From NCBI GenBank assembly GCA_007116445.1, contig SKIM01000163.1, positions 1-6,350 on the forward strand: a DNA stretch of 6,350 nucleotides. Reading direction: 5' to 3'. The notes below the pieces were generated by a model that did no database searches, was not told the origin of the DNA, and was given only the letters and a program-made list of their open reading frames with translations. How positions within the stretch are numbered: the stretch's first letter is position 1; each line of letters begins with the position of its first letter. Made by a program: the position numbers and the translations under genes. Below are positions 1-5,549 of this stretch, one piece after another. This stretch comes from Natronohydrobacter sp. Lineage in GTDB: Bacteria > Pseudomonadota > Alphaproteobacteria > Rhodobacterales > Rhodobacteraceae.

Positions 1-536
1 GACTGAAACAGCAACGGATAGGCCACCATCGCGACAGTGGACAGCGCTGTGACGGCCATGACCGTGAACAATGTGTTGCGTTCGGTCTTGTCATTATGCG
101 GGATCACCGCCGCGATCGCCAGCGCGGCAGAGGCCCCGCAGATCGCCACAGCGCCCCCGGTCAGCAGCGCAAAGCGCCATTGTCGCCGGAAGAGCGGCGC
201 AATGATGAAGCCCGTAGCGATGGTCAGCGCGATCAGCCCGACCAGAACCGCCGCGCCGGTGATCCCGATCTGCGCCAGATCATCCAGCGCGATACGGATG
301 CCCAGCAGGCCGACCCCCAGACGCAGGATAAATTTGGACGCCAGATCGATGCCCGCGCGACAGGGGCCTTCCTCGTGCAGAAAGTTGAACGCCATGCCCA
401 GCAGCAGCGCGAAAAGCATGACGGGGGCACCGTAATGCGCCCCCAGAAATGCCGCCGCTGCGGCAATCGTCGCGGCCAGCATCAGGCCCGGCGCGACCGG
501 GACGGCAAAGGCTCGGATGCGGGCGAAGGGCGACAT
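1..536 (-). CDS. suyZ: SuyZ-type putative sulfate exporter (COG2855/UPF0324, YeiH family), 3' part missing
   Basis: Inner-membrane protein that probably exports the sulfate formed after sulfonate cleavage. Transport by this family is proposed in the literature rather than proven. Translating the minus strand from the ATG at 536 gives 178 residues before the window edge; full family members are roughly 330-350 residues, so about half is present. Hydrophobic segments lie near residues 14-33, 37-54, 68-86, 92-114, 122-145 and 155-177. The stretch LLTGGAVAICGASAALA (125-141) resembles the family's conserved G-x-ICG-x-SA region, and NFLHEEGPCRAGID and LRLGVGLLGIRI are also family-like. It is the last gene of the operon seen here, 75 bases after suyB, with a terminator-like hairpin between them and only a weak ribosome binding site. 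In P. pantotrophus the equivalent gene also lies just downstream of suyB and is cotranscribed with it. What is seen is the UPF0324 homology and the position; sulfate as substrate is inferred from context. Confidence 0.9.
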   Translation of the reverse strand, partial: MSPFARIRAFAVPVAPGLMLAATIAAAAAFLGAHYGAPVMLFALLLGMAFNFLHEEGPCRAGIDLASKFILRLGVGLLGIRIALDDLAQIGITGAAVLVGLIALTIATGFIIAPLFRRQWRFALLTGGAVAICGASAALAIAAVIPHNDKTERNTLFTVMAVTALSTVAMVAYPLLFQ

Positions 537-565
537 GACGGGCTCGCAGAGAACTAGGAGGAAAA

Positions 566-587
566 GGGCGGGTTTTGCAACCCGCCC
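566..587 (-). terminator. Hairpin with U-tract between suyB and suyZ
   Basis: A perfect 9-bp stem (GGGCGGGTT / AACCCGCCC) encloses a 4-base loop. On the minus strand it is followed directly by TTTT (positions 565-562) and then CCTCC. It lies 24 bases after the suyB stop codon and 29 bases before the suyZ start. This is the form of a Rho-independent terminator acting in the operon's direction; the plus strand has no T-run after the stem. Since suyZ follows in the same orientation with no obvious promoter of its own, it more likely works as a partial terminator or an mRNA-end stabiliser than as a full stop. Confidence 0.6.
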
Positions 588-611
588 CATTGGCCGTGAT
601 CGCTGGCGCGA

Positions 612-1793
612 TCAGGCCGAGCGATAAAGCTTGGTCATCGAGAATTCCCGATGCCCCAGCGCTTCGGCGGCGGTGTAGCGGCCATTCGCGGTGCGCTTGA
701 TCATTTCGATCAGGGCATCCCCGGCCTGATCGATGGTCATTTCGCGGGTCAGAACGCCGGTCACATCGACATCGATATGCTCGGCCATGGTGCGCAGTGT
801 GCGCGGGTTGCCCGAGATCTTGATCACCGGAACGATGGGATTGCCGACCACGTTGCCTTGCCCGGTGGGGAAGGTGTGGATCACATAGCCCGCCGCGGCC
901 ATCAGGGTCACACATTCCGCTGCTGCCGAAGATGTGTCCATGAAATACAGGCCAGCGCCTTTCGCAGGGGCCTCTGCCGGTTCCAGAACGTCGATATAGG
1001 TCGAGGTGCGGCCGATCTTTTCGAGATTGCCCAGCGCCTTTTCCTCGATGGTCGACAGACCGCCCAGAATATTGCCCTTGGTGGGCTGGCTGTCGCTGAG
1101 ATCCGAGGTCTTGAACTGCTCGATCACATCGTCCTGATAGGCCTTCCAGGTCTTCATGAACTTTTCGGCCGCTTCCGGGTTTGCTGCGCGCTTTTCGCAG
1201 ATATGTTCGGCCCCGGTGATCTCGGACGTCTCACCGAACACCCCATAGAGGCCGTGCGGCAGGAGCTTGTCATACATGTTGCCGACGGTGGGGCAGGAGG
1301 AAAGCCCCGTCGTCGTGTCGGATTCGCCGCATTTGGTCGAGACCCAGAGATCGGTCAGCGGGCAGTCTTCCTTTTGCAGCTCAGACGCCCAATGCACGAA
1401 TTCCTTGGCCTTCCAGCTGGCCTTGCGGATCGTCTCGAAATCGCCGTTCTGCTCGATCCAGAAGCCTTCGACCGGTTTGCCGGTCTTGGCGATCCCGTCG
1501 ACAATGATCTTGGTCCATTCCGGCTCGATCCCGATCACCACGACAGCGGCCACATTCGGGTTCGCGCCCGTGCCGATGATGGTACGGAAATGCAGGTCGA
1601 GGTCTTCGCCGAATTGCAGGCGGCCATAGGCATGGGGAATGGCCATGGTGCCCTTGACGTTATTGGCCACGGCTTCGCAAGCCGCGTTGGAAATATCGTC
1701 AACCGGCAGGATCAGCACATGATTGCGCACACCGACACGACCATTTTCGCGGCGCCATGCCTTGACGGTTTCCTGAGTGAAATCAAAAGCCAT
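612..1793 (-). CDS. suyB: 3-sulfolactate sulfo-lyase, large (beta) subunit SuyB
   Basis: Cytoplasmic lyase subunit, 393 residues (~42 kDa, matching the beta subunit described from P. pantotrophus). With SuyA it cleaves (R)-3-sulfolactate to pyruvate and sulfite. It belongs to the UxaA/GarD altronate-galactarate dehydratase superfamily, whose members often need iron. Visible family motifs are GRVGVRNH (18-25), KCGESDTTTGLSSCPTVG (154-171), GAEHICEKR (194-202), PTKGNILGGLSTIEEKALG (237-255) and the C-terminal FPTGQGNVVGNPIVPVIKISGNP region (308-330). Cysteines 155, 167, 199 and 294 are candidate metal or active-site residues, but I cannot assign ligands. The ATG at 1793 is preceded by AAGGGAG overlapping the suyA stop codon, only 13 bases away, so the two are probably translationally coupled. 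A plain hexarate dehydratase is the alternative; the separate small subunit, the neighbouring SuyZ-type exporter and the ComC-like dehydrogenase argue for sulfo-lyase. Confidence 0.93.
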   Translation of the reverse strand: MAFDFTQETVKAWRRENGRVGVRNHVLILPVDDISNAACEAVANNVKGTMAIPHAYGRLQFGEDLDLHFRTIIGTGANPNVAAVVVIGIEPEWTKIIVDGIAKTGKPVEGFWIEQNGDFETIRKASWKAKEFVHWASELQKEDCPLTDLWVSTKCGESDTTTGLSSCPTVGNMYDKLLPHGLYGVFGETSEITGAEHICEKRAANPEAAEKFMKTWKAYQDDVIEQFKTSDLSDSQPTKGNILGGLSTIEEKALGNLEKIGRTSTYIDVLEPAEAPAKGAGLYFMDTSSAAAECVTLMAAAGYVIHTFPTGQGNVVGNPIVPVIKISGNPRTLRTMAEHIDVDVTGVLTREMTIDQAGDALIEMIKRTANGRYTAAEALGHREFSMTKLYRSA

Positions 1794-1806
1794 CTGTCGC
1801 GCTCCC

Positions 1807-2103
1807 TTACCAGCGTTTGGTTTTCAGATTATGGACATGGACATGGCCGCCAGTTTCGGCACCACCGACCATCTTGCCGATATCTTCGCCGTATTTGATG
1901 ACCGTGTCGCCTGCGGACAGGTCTTTCAGCGCGACCTTGTGACCGATAGGAATATCGGCTTTCGCGGTCAGGCGGAAATCGCTGTTATCTTCCGTGCAGA
2001 CACAGAGCATTTCGGTTCCTGCGGTCAGGCCCTCGACCACGACAACACCGACATTGTCGGCCTTGTCATGCACAAGCAGTTGCGGATGGGCATTTGCAAT
2101 CAT
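1807..2103 (-). CDS. suyA: 3-sulfolactate sulfo-lyase, small (alpha) subunit SuyA
   Basis: Small subunit of the sulfolactate desulfonating enzyme, 98 residues; the described alpha subunit is a similarly small protein (about 8 kDa). It is a stand-alone SAF-type domain corresponding to the N-terminus of single-chain altronate and galactarate dehydratases. Family features are IPIGHKVALKDLSAGDTVIKYGEDIG (51-76) and the C-terminal GGHVHVHNLKTKRW (85-98), where the HVHVHN motif is characteristic. SuyA plus SuyB adds up to about 491 residues, close to a fused UxaA dehydratase. The start is supported by an AGGGAGAAGGA stretch upstream of the ATG. The gap to the upstream dehydrogenase stop is 24 bases and to suyB 13 bases, as expected for one transcript. 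No export signal is visible, so it should be cytoplasmic. The call rests on family motifs and gene order. Confidence 0.93.
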   Translation of the reverse strand: MIANAHPQLLVHDKADNVGVVVVEGLTAGTEMLCVCTEDNSDFRLTAKADIPIGHKVALKDLSAGDTVIKYGEDIGKMVGGAETGGHVHVHNLKTKRW

Positions 2104-2127
2104 GGTAATCCTTCTCCCTTTTTTCGA

Positions 2128-3126
2128 TCAGGTCTTGGCCAACCCGGCAAGCGTGTCATGCAATTGCCGGGGAATTTCGATGGTATCGCGGCGGGCCGCG
2201 CGCTCGGCCATGCGACGCGCGCCGGGCAGGCGTGCGCCTTCCTGCGCCTCGATGGCGCTGAGCATGGCTTCGGCGCGCTCGGTAAATCCGGGCGCGAAAC
2301 GCGCGGGATCGAGCACGAGGATGAAATGCGCAAGATCCGGGGCAGGGCCCACATCGTCGAAGAGCGAACTTGCGGCATAGCCGAAATTCGCGCCAGCAAG
2401 CCCGGCGGACAGCAATTCCACCATCAGCGCCAGCGCCGCACCCTTCGCCCCACCTGTCGGCAGCATCGTCCCGGCCATTGCCGCAGTTGGGTCGGTCGTG
2501 GGATTGCCGTGGATATCCAGCGCCCAATCAGCGGGGATGGGCTGCCCCGCTTTTTGCGCAAGCATCACCTTGCCGCGCGCGACATGACTCAGTGACAGGT
2601 CAATGACCAGCGGATCGCCCGCCATGCGCGGTGCAGCAAAAGCGATGGGGTTGGTGCCGTAGAGCGCGCGATTGCCGCCCCAGGGGGCCATGGCTGCAGG
2701 CGCATTGGCAAGCGCCAGCGCGACCAGTCCTTCGCGTGCGAAGGGCTCGACGGCTTGGCCGGCAACGCCGAAATGATGTGAATGTGTGACGCTTACGATT
2801 GCGACGCCCAACTCTCTGGCGACATCGCGCGCGGCTTTTGCCCCTTCCTCTATCGCGGCAAAAGCGAGACCGAAGCCCGCATCGACGCGGATCACGGCAC
2901 CGTCGCGCTGCACGACCGGGGCGGCATTGGCAATCACTTTGCCCGTGCGCATCTGCGCGGCGTAAAACGGGGCGCGCGCAAGCCCGTGCGAAGGCAATCC
3001 TTCCTGTTCGGCAAGGACCAGCGCGTGTGCCGCCGGGCGCGCCAGCGCAGATGGCATGCCGGCGGCGCCAAAGGCCTCAGTGACCAGTTCGATCGCCTGT
3101 TGTGGTGTCAATTGCATCTTGGTCAT
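2128..3126 (-). CDS. comC: ComC-like sulfolactate dehydrogenase (malate/L-lactate dehydrogenase type 2 family)
   Basis: NAD(P)-dependent 2-hydroxyacid dehydrogenase, 332 residues from the ATG at 3126. In this context it most likely interconverts 3-sulfopyruvate and (R)-3-sulfolactate, supplying substrate to SuyAB or, paired with another dehydrogenase, racemising sulfolactate. Family marks (PF02615 type) are EGLPSHGLARAP (42-53, with the family's catalytic His at 47 and a nearby Arg at 51), SHHFGVAGQ (116-124), APWGGNRALYGTNPIAFAAP (147-166), ARGKVMLAQ (183-191), IPADWALDIHGNP (197-209) and LPTGGAKGAALALMVELL (222-239). It is first in the operon, 24 bases before suyA. The start is uncertain. 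A GTG at 3138 would add four residues; I prefer the ATG because GGAG lies 11 bases upstream and the candidate promoter predicts a transcript start near 3150. Malate, lactate or ureidoglycolate dehydrogenase activity cannot be excluded from sequence alone. The family is clear; the sulfolactate substrate is inferred from the operon. Confidence 0.85.
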   Translation of the reverse strand: MTKMQLTPQQAIELVTEAFGAAGMPSALARPAAHALVLAEQEGLPSHGLARAPFYAAQMRTGKVIANAAPVVQRDGAVIRVDAGFGLAFAAIEEGAKAARDVARELGVAIVSVTHSHHFGVAGQAVEPFAREGLVALALANAPAAMAPWGGNRALYGTNPIAFAAPRMAGDPLVIDLSLSHVARGKVMLAQKAGQPIPADWALDIHGNPTTDPTAAMAGTMLPTGGAKGAALALMVELLSAGLAGANFGYAASSLFDDVGPAPDLAHFILVLDPARFAPGFTERAEAMLSAIEAQEGARLPGARRMAERAARRDTIEIPRQLHDTLAGLAKT

Positions 3127-3148
3127 GGGCAGAGGCACTCCAAATCTC

Positions 3149-3174
3149 TTGAGAAACTATGTAGTTTATATAAT
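3149..3174 (+). promoter_or_regulatory. Candidate promoter of the GntR regulator
   Basis: A perfect TATAAT hexamer lies at 3169-3174 on the plus strand. The nearest -35-like sequence, TTGAGA at 3149-3154, is only 14 bases upstream, shorter than the usual 16-18, so the -35 assignment is weak. Transcription would start near 3181, leaving a leader of about 50 bases. This promoter overlaps the spacer of the divergent suy promoter, implying interference or shared control. Confidence 0.35.
3154..3167. promoter_or_regulatory. Palindromic candidate operator for SuyR
   Basis: AAACTA-TG-TAGTTT is a perfect inverted repeat with 6-base arms and a 2-base centre, the size and symmetry expected for a dimeric GntR-family winged-helix regulator. 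It covers the presumed -10 of the suy operon and would lie just upstream of the presumed regulator -10 box (3169-3174). One bound dimer could therefore control both directions. The site is AT-rich in a GC-rich genome, so some chance symmetry is expected. Binding is inferred from position. Confidence 0.5.
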
Positions 3175-3187
3175 AAATGAATGTCAA
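3158..3187 (-). promoter_or_regulatory. Candidate promoter of the comC-suyAB-suyZ operon
   Basis: Read on the minus strand, a perfect -35 hexamer TTGACA occupies 3187-3182. After an 18-base AT-rich spacer comes TACATA at 3163-3158, a weak -10 match (3 of 6). Transcription would begin near 3150, giving a leader of about 25 bases to the ATG at 3126. A strong -35 with a poor -10 is typical of a regulated promoter, and the candidate operator palindrome covers the -10. Predicted by eye only. Confidence 0.5.
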
Positions 3188-3232
3188 GACAGATTGCGTT
3201 CAGCTGATCTCTTGGAGTATCGTGATTTTCTT

Positions 3233-3952
3233 ATGACTGACCGCCCCATTGCCCAGCCCCTGCACCGCCAGCTGCGCGACCTCATCATGGCGCGCATCGA
3301 CTCCGGCGAGTGGTCGCCCGGAACCTATCTGCCGCCCGAGACGCGGCTTGCAGACGATTATGGTGTCGCTGTCGGCACGCTGCGCAAGGCGCTGCTCGAT
3401 CTTGCCGCCGAAGGGGTTGTTCAGCGGCGACAGGGCAAGGGCACAGTGGTCGCCAGCCATGACAGTGACGTTGTGCTGTTTCGCTTCTTTAACCTGCGCG
3501 CGCCTGACGGCAAAATGCTGCGGCCTGAAAGCCGCGTTCTGGCGCGTGCGCGTGTGGCGACTGACATCGCGGATGCGCAGGATCTGGGTTTGCAGCCGGG
3601 GGCTGATGTGATCCGCATCACCCGTGTCCGCGATCTGGGGGGCGCTCCGATTCTATATGAGCATATCCTTTTGGATGCCGTTCGCTTCGGGATGTTGGAA
3701 ACGCAGCCGCAAGTGCTGCCCAACACCATGTATCAGCTCTATCAAAACGAGATGAACGCCACGGTCCACCGCGCCCGCGAAGCGCTCCGCGCTGTCCGTG
3801 CTGAAGGCGCATGTGCGCGTGAACTGGGCCTTGCGGACGGCACACCGGTTCTTCAGGTGCGCCGCATCGCGCTGGATTACAGCAGCGCGCCGGTCGAACT
3901 GCGGATTTCATGGGTTAATACGGAAAGCCTGTATTATGAGGCGCTGGTCTGA
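3233..3952 (+). CDS. suyR: GntR-family (HutC/UTRA type) regulator, probable SuyR
   Basis: DNA-binding transcription factor, 239 residues, the usual HutC-subfamily length. The N-terminal winged helix-turn-helix spans about residues 5-74. It includes LPPETRLADDYGVAVGTLRKALLDLAAEG (33-61), where GntR proteins carry the LPSER-LA--...S--TVR-AL--L motif, followed by the wing RRQGKGTVV (65-73). The C-terminal UTRA ligand domain (about 82-237) shows the typical VIRITRVRDLGGAPILYEHILLDA stretch (126-149) and a closing VELRISWVNTESLYYE (221-236). The ATG at 3233 fits the domain start; GGAG lies 15 bases upstream, rather far, and nothing better is seen. It is divergent from the sulfonate operon. P. pantotrophus also has a putative regulator on the opposite strand upstream of suyAB. 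It is likely a repressor relieved by a sulfonate or sulfolactate-related ligand, but ligand and mode of action are inferred. Confidence 0.85.
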   Translation: MTDRPIAQPLHRQLRDLIMARIDSGEWSPGTYLPPETRLADDYGVAVGTLRKALLDLAAEGVVQRRQGKGTVVASHDSDVVLFRFFNLRAPDGKMLRPESRVLARARVATDIADAQDLGLQPGADVIRITRVRDLGGAPILYEHILLDAVRFGMLETQPQVLPNTMYQLYQNEMNATVHRAREALRAVRAEGACARELGLADGTPVLQVRRIALDYSSAPVELRISWVNTESLYYEALV

Positions 3953-3987
3953 ACTGCGTTGCGCACGGCGCTGCGCCGAGGTTCAGA
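3948..3987 (+). other. Compact three-way-junction fold at the 3' end of suyR
   Basis: An outer 7-bp stem TCTGAAC (3948-3954) / GTTCAGA (3981-3987) encloses two adjoining hairpins with 3-base loops: TGCG-TTG-CGCA (3955-3965) and CGGCG-CTG-CGCCG (3966-3978). Only AG is left unpaired at the junction. It includes the suyR stop codon and lies in the 84-base gap between the convergent suyR and ThiE-like genes. No T-run follows on either strand, so it is not a classical intrinsic terminator. It may act as a transcript end or a 3' stability structure. An alternative pairing (GCGCA 3961-3965 with TGCGC 3972-3976) competes with the two hairpins. Confidence 0.35.
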
Positions 3988-4036
3988 GCGGCTTTCCCGC
4001 CGCACGCTTGCGCGCCGAAGCTGACGGATATTTCTG

Positions 4037-4654
4037 TTACCGTAGGGCGGCCGTCAGCGCCTGCAGCGCAGCCAGCGGATCATCCTGGCTCCAGATTTCC
4101 TCACCAATCGCGAAGAAGTCGACGACTGGCGCGAAACTGGCCACCAACTCGCGGTTCAGCGCGCCTTCGGCCACGACGGGCAATTCGACGATCTCGGACC
4201 ACCACTCGAAGATTTCGCGGCTGGCGCAATCGCCATCGCCAAGGCTGTTCGGGCCCACCGGCCCGAAGCTGATGTAATCCGCACCAGCCTCGCCTGCGCT
4301 CATGCCGTCATGGCGCAGCGTGCCGCAAAATGCGCCGATGATCGCCTCGGCGCCCAGTGTCTCGCGTAATTTGCGTATGCGCGGTTGCGCGTCTGTCAGA
4401 TGCACCCCGTCCAGCCCCAACCGCTCGACCATCAGCGCGTGATCGGCGATCACCAGCGGGATGTCCCGTGCATGGGCGATTTCGCGCAGCGCGTCACCCG
4501 TGCGCAGGATCATATCCTCGTCGTGTGTTGCGAGCGCAAGCCGCAGGCAGGCGATCTCTTGCCCGTCGAGCACGCGTGCCAGCGTGTCAGGAAAGCGGGC
4601 AAGATCGATCACGGGCGGCGTGATGAGGTACAGCTGAGGGATGTCCGCGTCCAT
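4037..4654 (-). CDS. Thiamine phosphate synthase/TenI-like protein, catalytically diverged
   Basis: A 205-residue TIM-barrel protein resembling ThiE/TenI, which in true ThiE joins the pyrimidine pyrophosphate and thiazole phosphate to make thiamine monophosphate. Fold landmarks are PQLYLITPP (6-14), IPLVIADHALMVERLGLDGVHLTD (about 90-113), AGEAGADYISFGPVGPN (about 139-155) and LPVVAEGAL (near 178-186). Several usual ThiE residues look altered. The R-x-K motif is LRLALA, the ND pair is AD, the GVHLGQ-D signature is GVHLTD, and GPVFPTxTK, which carries the pyrophosphate-binding Thr and Lys, is GPVGPNSLGDGD. No TPP riboswitch signature (CUGAGA box) is visible upstream and no thi gene adjoins it. 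The start at 4654 is supported by AGGAAAGAG upstream; the frame stays open to about 4945, but that extension runs into the divergent trmJ. It may be a paralogue with another activity. Fold call secure, function open. Confidence 0.75.
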   Translation of the reverse strand: MDADIPQLYLITPPVIDLARFPDTLARVLDGQEIACLRLALATHDEDMILRTGDALREIAHARDIPLVIADHALMVERLGLDGVHLTDAQPRIRKLRETLGAEAIIGAFCGTLRHDGMSAGEAGADYISFGPVGPNSLGDGDCASREIFEWWSEIVELPVVAEGALNRELVASFAPVVDFFAIGEEIWSQDDPLAALQALTAALR

Positions 4655-4692
4655 GGGGGCTCTTTCCTGCGGGGTGGGTCGCGCCCTCTTAA

Positions 4693-4740
4693 CTTGGCGC
4701 ATGGCGCGAGACAAGGCGCGGCGCTTGTCGCCTTGGCGCA
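4693..4740. repeat. Repeats in the ThiE-like/trmJ divergent gap
   Basis: CTTGGCGCA occurs twice in direct orientation (4693-4701 and 4732-4740, 39 bases apart). Overlapping the second copy is an inverted repeat CAAGGCG (4712-4718) / CGCCTTG (4729-4735) with a 10-base loop. The 133-base gap must hold the promoters of both divergent genes, so these could be protein-binding sites. I saw no convincing -35/-10 pair for either gene here. Short GC-rich repeats are common in such genomes. Confidence 0.35.
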
Positions 4741-4787
4741 AAGACAGTATGGCGGGCGCGAGTTCCCTTGATATGTGACGCCTGCCC

Positions 4788-5549
4788 ATGACCCCGACCG
4801 ATGATCCGCTGTTTGATGCGCCCACGCCGCTGATGGTGCTCGTGCGCCCGCAAATGGGCGAAAATATCGGCGCAGCAGCGCGCGCAATGCTGAATTTCGG
4901 CTGTGCGCGGATGCGCATGGTCGCGCCACGCGATGGCTGGCCCAATCCAAAGGCTGTGGCGATGGCCTCGGGGGCCTCGCCGGTGCTGGAGCGGGCGGGC
5001 GTGTTTGCAACGCTGCCCGAAGCAATCGGGGATTGCGATTACGTCTATGCAACGACTGCACGCGGGCGCGGGCTGACCAAGCCAGTGCTGACGCCCGAGC
5101 ATGCGATGACGCAGGCGCGCGCGATCATGGCGGCGGGCAAGCGCGTGGCGGTGCTGTTCGGGCCAGAGCGCGCGGGGCTGGAGAATGACGATGTAGCCCG
5201 CGCCAATGCGATCATCACAGTGCCGGTGAACCCTGGCTTTTATTCGCTGAACCTTGCGCAATGTGTGTTGCTGGTGGCTTATGAATTCTCCCGTCAGGGC
5301 GATGCGACCCCGCCCGAAGTCATGGCGATGGCGGGCACGGATTTCGCCAGCGCCATTGAGCGCGAGAAACTCGGCGATCATTTCGAGGAACGTCTGGAAG
5401 CGGCGGGCTTCTTCTATCCGCCGGAAAAGGCCGCCGCCATGCGTCTGAACCTGCGCAACATGTGGGCGCGGTTGGCGCTGACGCGGGCGGATGTGCAAAC
5501 CCTGCATGGCATGCTGCGCAAGTTGCTGCGCAGTCACAGCGCAGAGTGA
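4788..5549 (+). CDS. trmJ: TrmJ-family tRNA 2'-O-methyltransferase (SPOUT)
   Basis: SAM-dependent RNA 2'-O-ribose methyltransferase, 253 residues. E. coli TrmJ methylates nucleotide 32 of several tRNAs in the cytoplasm. The three SPOUT/SpoU motifs are present: ENIGAAARAMLNFG (25-38, with the conserved N and R), VLFGPERAGLEND (122-134) and NPGFYSLNLAQCVLLVAYEF (148-167), which form the trefoil-knot SAM site. The C-terminal tail (about 197-247) has the helical extension usual in TrmJ/LasT proteins, including NMWARLALTRADVQTLHGML. Length is normal and no key motif is broken. The ATG at 4788 places the family's N-terminal strand (LMVLVRPQ) in the expected position; the ribosome binding site is weak. 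The stop codon overlaps the GTG of the next gene, suggesting coupled translation. Substrate could be tRNA Cm32/Um32 or another RNA; the family call is firm. Confidence 0.93.
   Translation: MTPTDDPLFDAPTPLMVLVRPQMGENIGAAARAMLNFGCARMRMVAPRDGWPNPKAVAMASGASPVLERAGVFATLPEAIGDCDYVYATTARGRGLTKPVLTPEHAMTQARAIMAAGKRVAVLFGPERAGLENDDVARANAIITVPVNPGFYSLNLAQCVLLVAYEFSRQGDATPPEVMAMAGTDFASAIEREKLGDHFEERLEAAGFFYPPEKAAAMRLNLRNMWARLALTRADVQTLHGMLRKLLRSHSAE

Noticed and set aside
651..1898. Long plus-strand open frame (415 codons) opposite suyB
   Set aside because: Its translation shows no family motif and is an antisense shadow of suyB, whose own frame carries clear sulfo-lyase motifs. Long antisense frames are common in GC-rich DNA.
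1777..2595. Plus-strand open frame (272 codons) across suyA and the dehydrogenase
   Set aside because: It crosses two well-supported minus-strand genes and has no recognisable domain.
3056..3232. N-terminal extension of the GntR regulator from an ATG at 3056
   Set aside because: It would run antisense through the dehydrogenase start and the promoter region, and HutC-type proteins begin close to the winged helix, which matches the ATG at 3233.
3988..4003. GCGGC / GCCGC hairpin between suyR and the ThiE-like gene as a terminator
   Set aside because: The stem is only 5 bp, with no U-tract on either strand; typical of random GC-rich sequence.
4655..4787. TPP riboswitch upstream of the ThiE-like gene
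   Set aside because: No CUGAGA box or the other conserved thi-box elements could be found on the minus strand in this gap.
4655..4945. N-terminal extension of the ThiE-like frame
   Set aside because: The extra residues are low in family similarity and overlap trmJ; the ATG at 4654 has a good ribosome binding site and starts just before the first barrel strand.
4689..5537. Minus-strand open frame (282 codons) opposite trmJ
   Set aside because: The translation is rich in Arg, His and Gln with no motifs, while the plus strand carries all TrmJ motifs.
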